A stretch of 52,804 nucleotides of DNA from contig RCNN01000136.1 in the NCBI GenBank assembly GCA_003667245.1, positions 1-52,804 of the forward strand, given 5' to 3'. Of the stretch, positions 41,841 through 52,586 are shown in pieces. The notes under the pieces were generated by a model that was not told the origin of the DNA, did no database searches, and saw only the letters and a program-made list of their open reading frames with translations. The translations under genes and the position numbers were made by a program. The stretch is from Heterostelium multicystogenum. Lineage: Eukaryota; Evosea; Eumycetozoa; Acytosteliales; Acytosteliaceae. Positions within the stretch are counted from its first letter, which is position 1; every line of letters starts with the position of its first letter.

Positions 41841-42565
41841 AGCCGGGCATCCTCAGGCGCGCTTCCAGCCAGCGCCCCACACAATTGACGGTAAAACTCA
41901 GCAAGCCGAAAAAGCTCAGGATCAGAATCATCAGCTCCAGCACGTTGTCGCTCTGGGTCCAGATCATGATCGAGGCGTAGGTGATATCGCCCACGGCGAT
42001 GGCCGAGGCCACGGCGGTCATTTTCACCAGGTCGATCAGGTTGTTGATCAGCGACGGCAGCGCGAAGCGCAGGGCCAACGGCAACTGCACATTCCACAGC
42101 AATTGCCGACTGCTGAACGCCAGGGAGCTGGCGGCTTCCAGGGTCACGGCGGGCACCGCTTCGATGCCGGCGCGCAGGGCTTCGGCGTGGAACGCGCCCT
42201 TGTGCAGCGAAATCACGATCACCACCCAGGCAAACGGCGTCAGCGGGTTGGCCCGCGCCGACGGCCTGGGTCAGCAGCATGTTCAACACCAGGAATGCGC
42301 AGTACAGCTGCACCAGGGTCGGCGTGTTGCGGGTGACTTCGATAAACACCCGCGCCGGTTTGGCCAGCCACGGGTTGCCGGAAGTCAGCAGCGCCGCCAG
42401 GCTGATCCCGGCCAGCAGGCTGCCGACGATGGTGAACAGGCACAACAGCACCGTGGTCAGCGCGCCCTGCTCCAGGGTGCCGCGCTGATAGGCATCCAGC
42501 AGAAAGCTGTAGTTGAGGCCGATACCGGCCGCCCAGTGCACAAAAAGCTCCAGCCAATGACTCAT
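41830..42565 (-). CDS. Amino-acid ABC transporter permease, first
   Basis: This HisMQ-type permease has about 245 residues. Its parts are TVLLCLFTIVGSLLAGISL, VFIEVTRNTPTLVQLYCAF (the TRNTPTLVQL family motif) and the EAA loop ALRAGIEAVPAVTLEAASSL. It ends VGRWLEARLRMPGYGH. A frame change lies near 42255. The ATG at 42565 overlaps the aminotransferase stop by ATGA. It pairs with the permease at 41149-41840 as a heterodimer. Confidence 0.88.
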
Positions 42566-43776
42566 TCGACGCCCCGCAGCTTGCCGCAGGCGACAGCGAT
42601 ACGGCGGCCGGCCTCGGCCACGCTGTCGGTCGCCGTGGCGATGGACAGACGAAACCACGGCGACAGGCCGTAGGCACTGCCCGCTACTCCGGCGACGCCC
42701 TCCTCCAGCAAGTACGCGACGACATCGCCATCATCGTTCAGGCGCTGACCGTCCGGGCGATAGCGGCCAAGCAACCCGGCGCAACGCACGAACACGAAAA
42801 AGCCGCCCTGGGGTTCGAGTACTTCCAGGCCCTCGACGGTGCCGAGGGCCATCATCAACAGGTCCCGGCGCAGTTGATAGGCCGCTACCTGCTCGGCCAA
42901 AAAGCCCAGCCCGCCGGTGAATGCAGCCAATGCAGCGGCCTGGCCCACGGAGGAAGCACCGGAGGTGGATTGCGACTGAACAACCGCCATTGCATGGGTC
43001 AAGGCCTGCGGCCCGGCGCCGAAACCGATGCGCCAGCCGGTCATGGCGTAGGTCTTGGACACGCCGCCCACCAGCAGGCAACGGTCCTGCAAATCCGGCG
43101 CGACGTTCAGCAGGCTCTGGGCCGGGCGACCGTCGAAGCGGATGTGTTCGTAGAGTTCATCCAGCAGCACCAGCACCTGGGGATGGCGACGCAGCACCTC
43201 GGCCAGCGCGTGCAGTTCAGCCTCGCTATACACCGCACCGCTCGGGTTGCCCGGGCCGTTAAGGATCAGCCAGCGGGTGCATTGATTGATGTGCTGCTCC
43301 AGCTGGGCGGGCAGCAGTTTGCAGCCCTGCTCCAGCCCGCACTCGATAAAAACCGGCTCGCCACCGTTGAAGCGCACGCTGTCGGGGAACGACGGCCAGT
43401 AAGGCGTCGGCACCAGCACTTGATCGCCGTCGTCGAGGGTTGCGGCGAAGGCGTTGAAGATGATTTGTTTCGCGCCGTTGGCGATCACGATATTCGGCAG
43501 CGAATAGTCCAGGTGGTTTTCTTCGGCCAGTTTTCGCTTGCACGGCCACGCGCAAGGCTTTTTACCCCGGGTGTCGGCGTGTACTTGGTGGCGCCCGCAG
43601 CAATGGCTGCGCAGGCGGCTTGCTTGATGTGCTCCGGGGTATCGAAATCCGGCTCGCCGGTGGTCAGGTCCAGGATGTCGCGGCCGGCGTCACGCAGTTC
43701 CGTGGCGCGGGATTTGGCCGCCGCATTGGCCGACAGCGACACGCGCTGCACCCGCTTGGACAAAGCGAACGGTCAT
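42562..43776 (-). CDS. Class I/II aminotransferase
   Basis: This fold-type I PLP aminotransferase of the AspC/AlaT-like group has about 405 residues. It shows SLSANAAAKSRATELRDAG, LDLTTGEPDFDTPEH, ILNGPGNPSGAVYSEAEL, LVLLDELYEHI and the PLP lysine in VGGVSKTYAMTGWRIGF. Frame changes occur near 43540 and 43757; correcting the latter joins an ATG at 43774-43776 (MTVRF/L) to KRVQRVS, and that ATG overlaps the FAD-enzyme stop as ATGA. It would convert the imported amino acid to its 2-oxo acid, complementing the hydroxyacid dehydrogenase next to it. Confidence 0.88.
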
Positions 43777-45201
43777 GGCTGCACCTCAATGACTTTGCCG
43801 GGATTGAGCAGGTTTTTCGGGTCGAGGGCCCGCTTGATGCGGCGCATCAGGTCCAGTTCCACCGGGCTTTTGTAGCGGCCCAGCAGGCCGACCTTGCGCT
43901 GGCCAATCCCGTGTTCGGCGCTGATGGAGCCGCCATGGGCATGGGCGCTGTCATGTACCAGCAAGCTCAATTCGGCGTAGTTGCGCATGTGCTCGTCAAC
44001 CGTTGAATCCAGCGGATGAGCCCACGTTGTAAATGCAGGTTGCCGTCCCCCAGGTGCCCGAACGTGAAGTTGCGAACACCGGGGAAATGCGTCTGCAACA
44101 GCGCATCGGTATGGGCGACGAAGGCGACGATTTGCGAAATGGGCACCGAGATATCGTGCTTCATATTGCGTCCGGCACGCTTCTGCGCTTCGCTCATGTT
44201 CTCCCGCAGCAGCCATAGCGCTTCGCTTTGCGCCAGGCTTTCGGCGATCAGTGCGTCGGCCAGCAGTGACTGTTCGAAGGCTTCACCGAGGACCGTTTCG
44301 AAGGCTTCGCGGGCGTGGGTTTCACCGTGGTTATCCGACAGCTCCAGCAAAGGCAAACCAGGGTTGGCTGGCGTTGAGAAACGGTTTGCGGGCCCTCGGG
44401 AAATTGCTCGCGCAACAACGCCAGGCAATCGGCGCTGAGCAATTCGAATGCAGTGAGGTTTGCACCAAAACCGGCGCGGGCATGGGACAGGAACGCCACC
44501 GCCTGGGCCAACTCGTCAAACGCCAGCAGCGCTGTCGCCTGGGCCTTGGGCAGCGGGAACAGCTTCAGGGTCGCGGCGGTGATAATCCCGAGGGTACCTT
44601 CGCTGCCCACGTACAAATTCCCGCAGGTCGTAGCCGGTGTTGTCCTTGCGCAACCCTCGCAGGCCATTCCAGATTTCGCCTTCGGCGGTCACTACTTCCA
44701 GGCCCAGGGTCAACTCGCGGGTGTTGCCATAACGCAGCACGGCGGTGCCGCCTGCATTGGTGCCAAGGTTGCCGCCGATGGTGCAACTGCCTTCGGCGCC
44801 AAGACTCAATGGAAACAGGCGACCGGCTTCACGGGCCACGTCCTGGATGTTTTGCAGGATGCAGCCGGCTTCGACGGTCAGGGTGTCGTTGTCGGTATCG
44901 ATCACGCGCACCCGGTTCATGCGGTCGAGCAGCAACAATACCGCGCGGCCGCTGGCATCCGGTGTGGCACCCGCCATCAGGCCGGTGTTGCCGCCCTGGA
45001 CCACGATGGGCGCTTTCCAGGGCGACACACGCGCGCACCACGGCGGCCACTTCCTCGGTGTTGGCCGGGTGCACCACGGCGATCACCTGGCCGGTGTAGC
45101 GGCCCTGTTTGTCGGTCAGGTACTGGGCGGCGTCTTCGCTGCGCTGCACATGGGCGGGCGCCGAGCAGTTGTTGCAGGGTGGCGAATAGCGCTTCACTCA
45201 T
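43773..45201 (-). CDS. FAD-linked D-2-hydroxyacid dehydrogenase (GlcD-like)
   Basis: This flavoprotein of the VAO/GlcD family has about 476 residues and likely oxidises a D-2-hydroxy acid to a 2-oxo acid. FAD-binding motifs are VVQGGNTGLMAGATPD, PLSLGAEGSCTIGGNLGTNA and VGSEGTLGIITAATLKLF; the C-terminal FAD-oxidase domain has HISVPISQIVAF-like sequence, NFTFGHLGDGNLH and SAEHGIGQRKVGLL. Frame changes lie near 44030, 44370, 44625, 45025 and 45160. The ATG at 45201 lies inside the end of the upstream binding-protein gene (8-base overlap). Confidence 0.88.
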
Positions 45202-46001
45202 GGCTGTACTGCTCGTGCAGATCACGCAGGGCTTGGGACGGAGCCATGCCGGTACGTTCGCCGAGGGCGATCAACCAGCCGCTGCGATGCCAGTCGCGCA
45301 CGATGGCGTCGAGCCTGGCCTGGGTGTCGTGTTCGCCTTTGCGGATCCAGATCACGGATTTGGACGGGATCAAATCCCCCGGCAACGGGATCTCGTAGCC
45401 GGACCATTCGGCATCCTCCAGCAGCGCATGCATGGTCGGGCTGACGTGCACCGCCGCCACGCAGCCATTGCCGCGCAAACGACAGCAGGGATTCGGACTG
45501 GCTGCGGAACGCCTTGATCTGCGCGCCGTAGGTTTCCTGCAACGGCTTGATGAAGTTGCTGCCCTGGGACACGCACACCGGCTTGCCCTTGAGGTCGGCC
45601 CACTGGGTGATGCCGGCGCCTTTGCGGATCAACGCCGCGCCGCCGACCTCTTCATAGGGCGTGGGCACGTAGTCGAGAATCTCGGCGCGTTCGTCGGTGT
45701 ACTGCATGTTGGCGATCAGCACGTCGACCTTGCCCTGTTGCAGGAACTGCACGCGGTTGGGCGCCAGTACCGAAACGGTCCTGGTCTCCACACCCAGCGC
45801 CTGGCCCAGGCCCTTGGCCAGTTCGACGTTGTAGCCCAGGTGTTCGCCGGTCTTGGGGTCGATGGTGCCAAACGGCGGACCGCTGAGGATCACGCCGACG
45901 CTGATGGCGTGGCGTTGCTGGATCTTGTCGAGGGTGGCGTCGGCGTGGACCAGGCTGGCGCACAGTGCCAGGCCCAAGGCAGTCAGGGTTCTCAATGTCA
46001 T
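45194..46001 (-). CDS. Amino-acid ABC transporter binding protein, copy 1
   Basis: This periplasmic family 3 solute-binding protein has about 269 residues. The signal peptide MTLRTLTALGLALCASLVHA is followed by DATLDKIQQRHAISVGVILS. Binding-lobe motifs are GYNVELAKGLGQALG and GKVDVLIANMQYTDERAE. A single frame change near 45478 separates the N-terminal part from the C-terminal LRGNGCVAAVHVSPTMHALL. It is paralogous to the gene directly upstream. Confidence 0.9.
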
Positions 46002-46004
46002 GTG

Positions 46005-46849
46005 TCAGGCGCCCTTGAACTGTTTTCTGCAACTCCACCAGCGCCGGGGACGCCGGGGTGATGTGGTTGCGGGTCTGGGCTTCGATCAGCCAGCCGCTGC
46101 GGTGCAGTTCCTTGACGATGGGGTCGAGTTTTGGCCTGGGTGTCGCTCTCGCCACGGCGGGTCCAGATTACCGATGGCGCCGGGTTCAGCTCGGGACTGA
46201 GGGTGCGGTAATCCTTCCATTCGGCGCTGTCGTTGATCAGCGGGTTGACCAGGGTGGAGTCATGCACCGCGGCGACGCAGTTGTTACCGCGCAGGGCCAG
46301 CAGGGATTCCGAAGAGCTCTTGAAGGCCTTGATCTGCGCGCGCCCAGTTCGGTCAGCGGCTTGACCGTAGCTGCTGCCCTGGGAGGTGCACAACCGGCTG
46401 GTCCTTGAGATCTTCCCAGCGGGTGATCTTGCTGTCCTTGAGTACGGCAGCAGTGCCGCCGATCTTGTTAGAACGGCGTCGGCACGAACCCGAGGATCTC
46501 GCCACGCTCGGCGGTCCATTCCATATTGGCGATCAGCAGGTCGACCTTGCCCTGTTGCAGGAACTGCACACGGTTGGCCGGCAATACCGGCACCAGCTTG
46601 CACCTCGGCGCCCAACTGACGACCCAGCTCGTTGGCCAGGTCGACGTTCAAGCCCCTGGGCTTCTGGGTGGTGGGGTCGATGCCGCCAAACGGCCCGCCA
46701 GACAGCAGCACGCCGACCACCAGCACATGCGCTGCTGAATCTTGTCCAGGGTCGCATCGGCCTGAGCCACTGCGCTGCCGCCCAAGGCGATCAACCGCGC
46801 CCAGGACCACAGGCAACCTTCGTTTTACCGCCGCGCGCACAAACCCCAT
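46005..46849 (-). CDS. Amino-acid ABC transporter binding protein, copy 2
   Basis: This is a paralogue of copy 1 (shared DATLDKIQQR at the mature N-terminus, FLQQGKVD, IKAF, NNCVAAVH), about 281 residues, with its own signal sequence ending GSAVAQA. It is the first gene of the minus-strand run; GAGGGGAGTT precedes the ATG at 46849. Frame changes lie near 46020, 46130, 46345, 46395, 46470, 46600 and 46730. The corrected end is LQKQFKGA with a TGA at 46005-46007, three bases before copy 1 starts. Two binding proteins for one permease pair suggest two related substrates. Confidence 0.85.
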
Positions 46850-47030
46850 GGGAACTCCCCTCATTAGCGATCGGCGTACCCCGACCTGATTGTGGGCATG
46901 CTAGGGAGAGTGCCGGGCTAACGGAAATTCAAATATCTAATATCGTTATAACTTCCCGTATATGGACGCGCTGACTTTTGGCCATATACTCGAATTCATT
47001 AGCCCTCGTAAAAACCCGGCGCGACAAAAC

Positions 47031-47051
47031 ATAAACATCTGTAATGTTTAT
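47031..47051. promoter_or_regulatory. Candidate LysR operator (8-bp inverted repeat)
   Basis: ATAAACAT (47031-47038) and ATGTTTAT (47044-47051) are exact inverse copies separated by five bases, 33 bases before the LysR-gene ATG. They lie in the AT-rich 234-base gap shared with the divergent transporter run. The size and position fit an autoregulatory LysR-type site. Further AT-rich dyads (near 46930-46970) lie closer to the transporter start. Confidence 0.45.
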
Positions 47052-47083
47052 TCTTCGCACCCTTGATATAAAAACGCCCTGGA

Positions 47084-47948
47084 ATGGCCATGTCGACCCT
47101 CGATCTTGAACTGCTCCGCACCTTTATCGCCGTGGTCGACCACCACAGCTTTGCCGAAGCCGGCACTCACCTGGCACGCACACAATCTTCCGTCACCCAG
47201 CATATGCAGCGTCTGGAACAACAAGTGGGCGTCAGCCTGTTTGAAAAACGTGGCCGGCAAAAACAACTGACAGAACCCGGGATGCAGCTGTTGCGGCATG
47301 CGCGGCAGATGCTCTCGCTGAATGACGATGCACTCAATTCCCTGCGGGAAAGCAGCCTCAGCGGCGTACTGCGTATCGGCTCGCCCCACGACATCGCCGA
47401 CACCATCCTGCCGCCGATCCTCAGCCACATCGCCCGCTCGGCACCGCGCCTGCGCCTGGAGATCGACGTGGGCGCAGCCCGTTCCTGATGGATGACCTGC
47501 ACCGGGGCAAGGTCGACATGGTGATTTCCACCCGCGCCGATGCCAACCTGGAGGGCTTTGCACTGCGCACCTCGCCGGTGTGGTGGATTTGTTCGGCGCA
47601 ATACATTCACTCGCCAAGCGAGCCGCTGCCATTGATTCTGGTGGATGAGCCGAGCATTTATCGGCGCTACGCCCTTGAGGCGCTGGAACGGGCGAATATC
47701 CCGTGGCGCCAGGCGTACCTGGCATCGAACCTGATCGGCATCAAGGCCGCGACCCGCGCAGGGCTGGGCGTGACCCACGGAGCATGGAGATGCTAGGGCC
47801 GGATATGCGGGTATTGGGGGAAAACGATGGATTGCCGAGAATGCCGGAGGTGACGTACTACCTGTGGATCCGTCCGAACACGGCGAACCCGATTGCGCGC
47901 AAGGCATATGACCTGATCAGGGCCAGCCAGGGGCTGGCGCTGGGGTGA
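47084..47948 (+). CDS. LysR family transcriptional regulator
   Basis: This regulator of about 288 residues has an N-terminal winged helix LELLRTFIAVVDHHSFAEAG, then ARTQSSVTQHMQRLEQQVG and SLFEKRGRQKQLTEPG, followed by the effector domain (LRIGSPHDIADTILPPIL, VDMVISTRADANLEG). Frame changes lie near 47478 and 47775; after the second, the frame resumes at MEMLGPDMRVL and ends SQGLALG. The gene is divergent from the binding-protein/transport run, the classic layout for a LysR activator of that operon. ATGs at 47084 and 47090 are both possible starts; no strong ribosome-binding site decides between them. Confidence 0.9.
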
Positions 47949-47951
47949 CGG

Positions 47952-48697
47952 TTATTGCTGGGTCAATTGGGTCCACAGCGCGGGTGCGCCGGCAGACTTG
48001 GCGATCGCCTCGAGGCGCGCTGCATGCTCGGCCATGTCCTGCTCGCTGGCACGAATGATCGTGGTGGGCTGGCGATCCGCTGGCAGGCGGCGGATTTCCG
48101 AAGGACGATTGCCCGAGCCTTCCGCCGAACCATTGCCGTCCGAGGCATTACCGGCCAGGGACAGACTGGTCTGGCCACCGGTCATGGTCAGGTAGACGTC
48201 GGCGAGAATCTCGGAGTCGAGTAACGCGCCGTGGAGTTCACGGCCAGAGTTGTCGACGCCATAGCGTTTGCACAATGCGTCGAGGCTGTTGCGCTGGCCC
48301 GGGTGACGCTCACGGGCCATCATCAAGGTGTCGAGGATCGAGCAGTGCGGGTGATATCAGCCCGGTCGGTCTGCCCCATCAGCGCAAATTCGTTGTTGAT
48401 GAAGCCAACGTCGAACGCCGCGTTATGGATGATCAGCTGCGCGCCGTTGATGAACTCGAAGAACTCATCCGCCACTTCCGCAAACCGTGGCTTGCCCACC
48501 AGGAATTCGTTGGTGATGCCGTGGACGCCGATGGCGCCTTCGTCACTTTCCCGATCCGGTTGCAGGTAGACGTGGAAGTGCCGGCCGGTGAGGCGGCGGC
48601 CCATCAGTTCGACACAGCCGATTTCAATGATCCGGTGGCCGTCGGTCACCGGCATGCCGGTGGTTTCGGTATCGAGTACAACAGATCGGATGGCCAT
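47952..48697 (-). CDS. dnaQ: DNA polymerase III epsilon subunit
   Basis: This 3'-5' proofreading exonuclease of the replicative polymerase has about 248 residues. Exo I is [11 protein letters not shown] (catalytic Asp and Glu near residues 8-10), Exo II is [13 protein letters not shown] and Exo III is [17 protein letters not shown]. The C-terminal alpha-binding tail ends TQLTQQ. A single frame change near 48345 splits this essential gene, which itself argues that the break is a sequence error. It converges on the LysR gene with three bases between stops and is followed upstream by rnhA, the conserved pairing. Confidence 0.95.
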
Positions 48698-48750
48698 CAG
48701 GGTTCAGCTCTCAACGGTTTGGTACATTTCAAGGGCGGGATCTTAACACG

Positions 48751-49210
48751 TCAGACGGCATCAGCTCTGTTGTAGCCGCGCACTTCATCCACACCGCGGT
48801 TGGCCAGTGGTCGGCCCGCTCGTTGCCGGGATGGCCGATGTGCCCGCGCACCCATTTCCAGGTGATGTTGTGGCGATTGCATTGCTCATCGAGCAATTGC
48901 CACAGGTCGGCGTTTTTCACCGGCTCCTTGGCCGCAGTCTTCCAGCCGCGCTTCTTCCAGTTGACCATCCACTCGTTGATGCCCTTCATCACGTACTGGG
49001 AGTCGGTCACCAGCAATACGTCGCAACGGCGCTTAGCTCTTCCAGGCCACGGATCGCGCCCATCAGTTCCATGCGGTTGTTGGTGGTGTTGGCTTCGCCG
49101 CCCCACAGTTCCTTCTCCACGCCCTTGCACACCAGCAAGGCGCCCCATCCGCCAGGGCCGGGGTTGCCCTTGCAGGCGCCATCGGTGAAGAGTTCTACGG
49201 TATCGGTCAT
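48751..49210 (-). CDS. rnhA: Ribonuclease HI
   Basis: RNase HI degrades RNA in RNA-DNA hybrids. It is about 153 residues. The four carboxylates are in [40 protein letters not shown] and [10 protein letters not shown]; the basic protrusion [17 protein letters not shown] is present. Frame changes lie near 49035 and 48810. The start [13 protein letters not shown] (49210) fits the family length. It shares the dnaQ-rnhA locus order. Confidence 0.95.
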
Positions 49211-49311
49211 TTCACTGTCCATTAAAGCGGGATCCATCAAAGCGGGTTGCCGATAATCGACCGACAAGTGCCCGAGGTCGAGAGGCTCGACCTGAAATCA
49301 AAAAGGTATGT

Positions 49312-50070
49312 TTACTGTTCGCTCTGCTTGCGATTGACCTTGGCCATCGGCATCGGCACCAGCTTGCCCATCGGCTCGCGACGCCACCTGGCGCACGGGG
49401 CGCAGGCCAACGACGATCTTGCGCGCCACCAACAGGTAGAAACCCCCGCCGGACAATTGCCAGGCACCGGCCCTGCGTTCCCAGCCGGCCAGCCGGCCTT
49501 GCCACTTGGCAGACGCAAGCGGCGGACGATAGCACCCGAAGCGGCGTTTCTCCAGCGCAAAGCCCAGCAGGTTCAACCAGTCGCCGACTCGCGACGGCGA
49601 GATGCAGCGCGCCTGGCGCAGCCCGTCATGGGCGAACACATGGCGCAAGCCCCAACTGCTCCAGGGGTTGATGCCGATGATCAGCAAATGGCCACCAGGG
49701 CGCACGCTGCTGGCCGCTTCGCGCAGCAAACCGTGGGGCGACAGGCAGAAATCCAGGCCATGCTGCATCACCACCACATCGGCCGCATGCTCGCTCAAAC
49801 GGCCAGGCCTGCTCCTCGCAGACGATTTCAACCCCCGGCAGCGGCGCCCCCAGGCGCACATTGCGTTGCACCTGGGTGCCGACGGCGGGGTTTGTGCCGA
49901 CGGCCCGTAATGCACCAGGTAACCACCAAAGAACCGACCCAGCTCGTCTTCGAGCATGCGCCGTTCTTCATCCAGTAAAAATTGCCCGACAGGCCCGGAC
50001 AGCCATTCACGGGCGGCACTAATCAGTGCCAGCCACTCGGATCGGCCTGGGCGAACGCTTTATCAGTCAT
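49312..50070 (-). CDS. Class I SAM-dependent methyltransferase
   Basis: This methyltransferase of about 252 residues lies between rnhA and gloB, like PA1814. The N-terminal segment [24 protein letters not shown] is followed by a SAM-binding Rossmann region broken by frame changes near 49805-49900, then [22 protein letters not shown] and [20 protein letters not shown]. The C-terminal half has [20 protein letters not shown] and the corrected end KVNRKQSEQ. Further frame changes lie near 49375 and 50045. It starts at the ATG 50068-50070, divergent from gloB across 66 bases. The substrate is unknown. Confidence 0.82.
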
Positions 50071-50136
50071 TGCATTCTCCAACGCGCCAAGAAAGCTCTA
50101 AGATGCACCAATGTGTTCAGCTTGGCGAATCAAAGA

Positions 50137-50904
50137 ATGATACAGATCAGTGCCCTGCCCGCCTTCACCGATAACTACATCTGGTTGTTACAGGATCAGC
50201 CGAACAAGCGCTGCGCGGTGGTCGATCCCGGTGATGCCGCGCCCGTGCTGGCCTGGCTCCAGCAGCATCCCGAGTGGACCCTCAGCGACATCCTGGTGAC
50301 TCACCATCACCATGATCATGTCGGCGGCGTCGAGCAACTTAAAAGTGTTTCAGGCGCCACGGTCTACGGCCCGGCAAATGAAAAGATCCCGGCGCGGGAC
50401 GTGGCACTCCAGGATAACGACCGCATCAACGTGCTGGGTTGGGACTTCGAGGTGTTTGCCGTACCCGGCCATACCCTGGGGCACATCGCCTTTTATCACG
50501 AGGGCGTGCTGTTCTGTGGCGACACCCTCTTCGCCGCCGGTTGGCCGCCTGTTCGAAGGCACCCCGCAGCAAATGCACACCTCACTGGAGCGCCTGGCGG
50601 CCTTGCCGGCCAACACGCTGGTGTACTGCACCCACGAATACACACAAAGTAACCTGAAATTCGCCCAGGGCCGTGGAACCGCATAACGCGGATATCGCCG
50701 AACGGGTGGAGAACGTGCGGCAACTGCGGGCGAACGGCCAGATAACATTGCCTTCGACTTTGGCCCTGGAAAAACGCAACCAACCCTTTTCTGCGGACCT
50801 CTGAAACATCCGTTAAAGAAAAAGCGGACGAACGGAATGGCCGCGATAACCGGGCCGGGAGTGAGGTGTTTGCTAGCTTGAGGTCGTGGAAAGATACGTT
50901 CTAA
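50137..50904 (+). CDS. gloB: Hydroxyacylglutathione hydrolase (glyoxalase II)
   Basis: This metallo-beta-lactamase-fold enzyme hydrolyses S-lactoylglutathione from the methylglyoxal detoxification route. It is about 256 residues. The start [18 protein letters not shown] is typical; the dinuclear site is [11 protein letters not shown], with [22 protein letters not shown] and [14 protein letters not shown] after it. The C-terminal [23 protein letters not shown] segment is the glutathione-binding domain. Frame changes lie near 50538, 50670, 50740 and 50800. The ending SLRSWKDTF is followed by TAA at 50902-50904. Confidence 0.93.
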
Positions 50905-50911
50905 GCGCGCG

Positions 50912-50930
50912 GAAATTAGTACGTAATTTC
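50912..50930. promoter_or_regulatory. AT-rich 7-bp inverted repeat upstream of mltD
   Basis: GAAATTA (50912-50918) and TAATTTC (50924-50930) form a perfect dyad seven bases after the gloB stop and about 70 bases before mltD. No T-run follows. It may be an operator or a weak terminator stem; nothing else stands out in this 97-base gap. Confidence 0.25.
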
Positions 50931-51001
50931 TGAATGGTTGACCGCAACCCACGCGCTTTCTAGAATCGCCCGACATTTTGCCCGGAACTTACTTCCAGCC
51001 A

Positions 51002-52416
51002 ATGTCGTCATCTATTCGTAAAACCAACCATTCAGACGCATTGACCCGCCTGGCTCAAGCCGTGGCGGTGGCTGTGTCCGCTACTCTGGCGGGCTGCCAA
51101 TCGACCCATTTTGCCGCACAATCCACCGTGCAACCCAAGCCAAACCTTACCGCCAAGATCAAGCAAAAACCCCTTTGGCTATCAGAGAAGCCAAGCCCGG
51201 AAGTGCCCCAGGATGTCTGGGAACGCATGCGCCGGGGCTTTCAATTGCAGGACGGGTTAGGCGTCAACCCGCGCATTGAACAGCAACGATTGTGGTTTGC
51301 CAGCAACCCTTCCTTCCTCGAGAACGCCGGCGAACGCGGCAGCCTCTACATTCATTACATCGTCGAACGCCTTGAAGAACGCAACATGCCGCTGGAGCTG
51401 GCGCTGCTGCCAGTGATTGAAAGTGCCTACAACCCAATGGCCTATTCCCGCAGCGATGCGGTCGGCCTGTGGCAGTTCGTTCCCGCCACCGGCGCTATTT
51501 CAACCTGCGTCAGACCCGCGCCTACGACGGCCGCCGCGACATCACCGCCTCCACCACCGCCGCCCTCGACTACCTGACTCGCCTGCATGACATGTTCAAC
51601 GGCGACTGGTTGCTGGCCCTGGCGGCTTACAACGCCGGTGAGGGCACGGTCAGCCGGGCCATCGAGCGTAACGAGAAGCTCGGTTTGCCGACGGACTACT
51701 GGAACCTGCCACTGCCCCAGGAAACCAAGGACTACGTGCCCAAGTTCCTGCGCTGTCCCAGGTAGTGCTGGCCCCCGAGGCGTATGGCGTCAAACCTGAA
51801 CCCGATCGCCAACACGCCGTACTTCGAAGTGGTAGAAATCAAGACCAGCATGGACCTGTCACGGGTCGCCGCGCTGGCCGAGATCGACGAAGACGAACTG
51901 TTCCAGCTCAACCCGGCCTTGAAACAGCGCACCACCCTGGACGGCCCGCAGCATTTGCTGGTGCGACGTCCAAGGCGCAGTTGCTGGCCAGCAGCCTTTC
52001 GGCGATGAAGCCCGAAGAATTGCTGGAGCATGCGCCCGAAAAAGCCGGTGTTCGACGACGTTGAGCACAAGGCCATTGCCGGTCGGCACCCGCAACTACA
52101 AGGTGCGCAGCGGCGACAACCTGACGCTGATCGCCAAGGCCAACAAGGTCGATGTACATGACCTGCAGCGCTGGAACAAGCCTCAATGGGCAGGCGCTCA
52201 AGGTCGGCCAGACCCTGGTGATGCAGGACACCCGCAAGCTTGGTGGCCAAGGCCGACAGCAAGAAAGCCGGTGCAGTACAAGGTCAGAAAGGCGATTCGC
52301 TGTACATCGTCGCCAAGCGCTTCAACGTCGAGATGCAACATCTCAAGCGCTGGAACCCACGCACTGGCCAGGCGCTGAAACCTGGGCAGATGCTGGTGGT
52401 TTCCGGGCCGCGCTAA
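51002..52416 (+). CDS. mltD: Membrane-bound lytic murein transglycosylase D
   Basis: This outer-membrane lipoprotein cleaves peptidoglycan strands to 1,6-anhydromuropeptides. It is about 471 residues. The lipobox is SATLAGC near residue 30. The SLT catalytic domain has LELALLPVIESAYNPMAYS (catalytic Glu), AVGLWQFVPATG and LLALAAYNAGEGTVSRAI. LysM peptidoglycan-binding repeats follow, for example YKVRSGDNLTLIAKANKV and a second YKV-GDSLYIVAKRFNV-like unit; it ends MLVVSGPR. Frame changes lie near 51492, 51755, 51968, 52050, 52185 and 52255-52300. The start is the ATG at 51002 (MSSSIRKTNHSDA). Confidence 0.93.
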
Positions 52417-52429
52417 GCAGCAAACACGA

Positions 52430-52462
52430 GGGGGAACTGGCAACAGCTCCCCCTTTGTTCTT
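52430..52462 (+). terminator. Intrinsic terminator after mltD
   Basis: GGGGGA-x-CTG pairs with CAG-x-TCCCCC (52430-52453, one mismatch) and is followed by TTTGTTCTT. It lies 14 bases past the mltD stop. Confidence 0.75.
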
Positions 52463-52586
52463 CACCCTGCCAACCCCCACCCAAGCCTGTAGTCTCCCTC
52501 CTACGGCGCCAGCCTTTTTCCAATCGGAACAAAGCTGTTACTGTACGGTTCATAAAGCCCCAAGCCGCCTTGATCGGATCCCTGAC

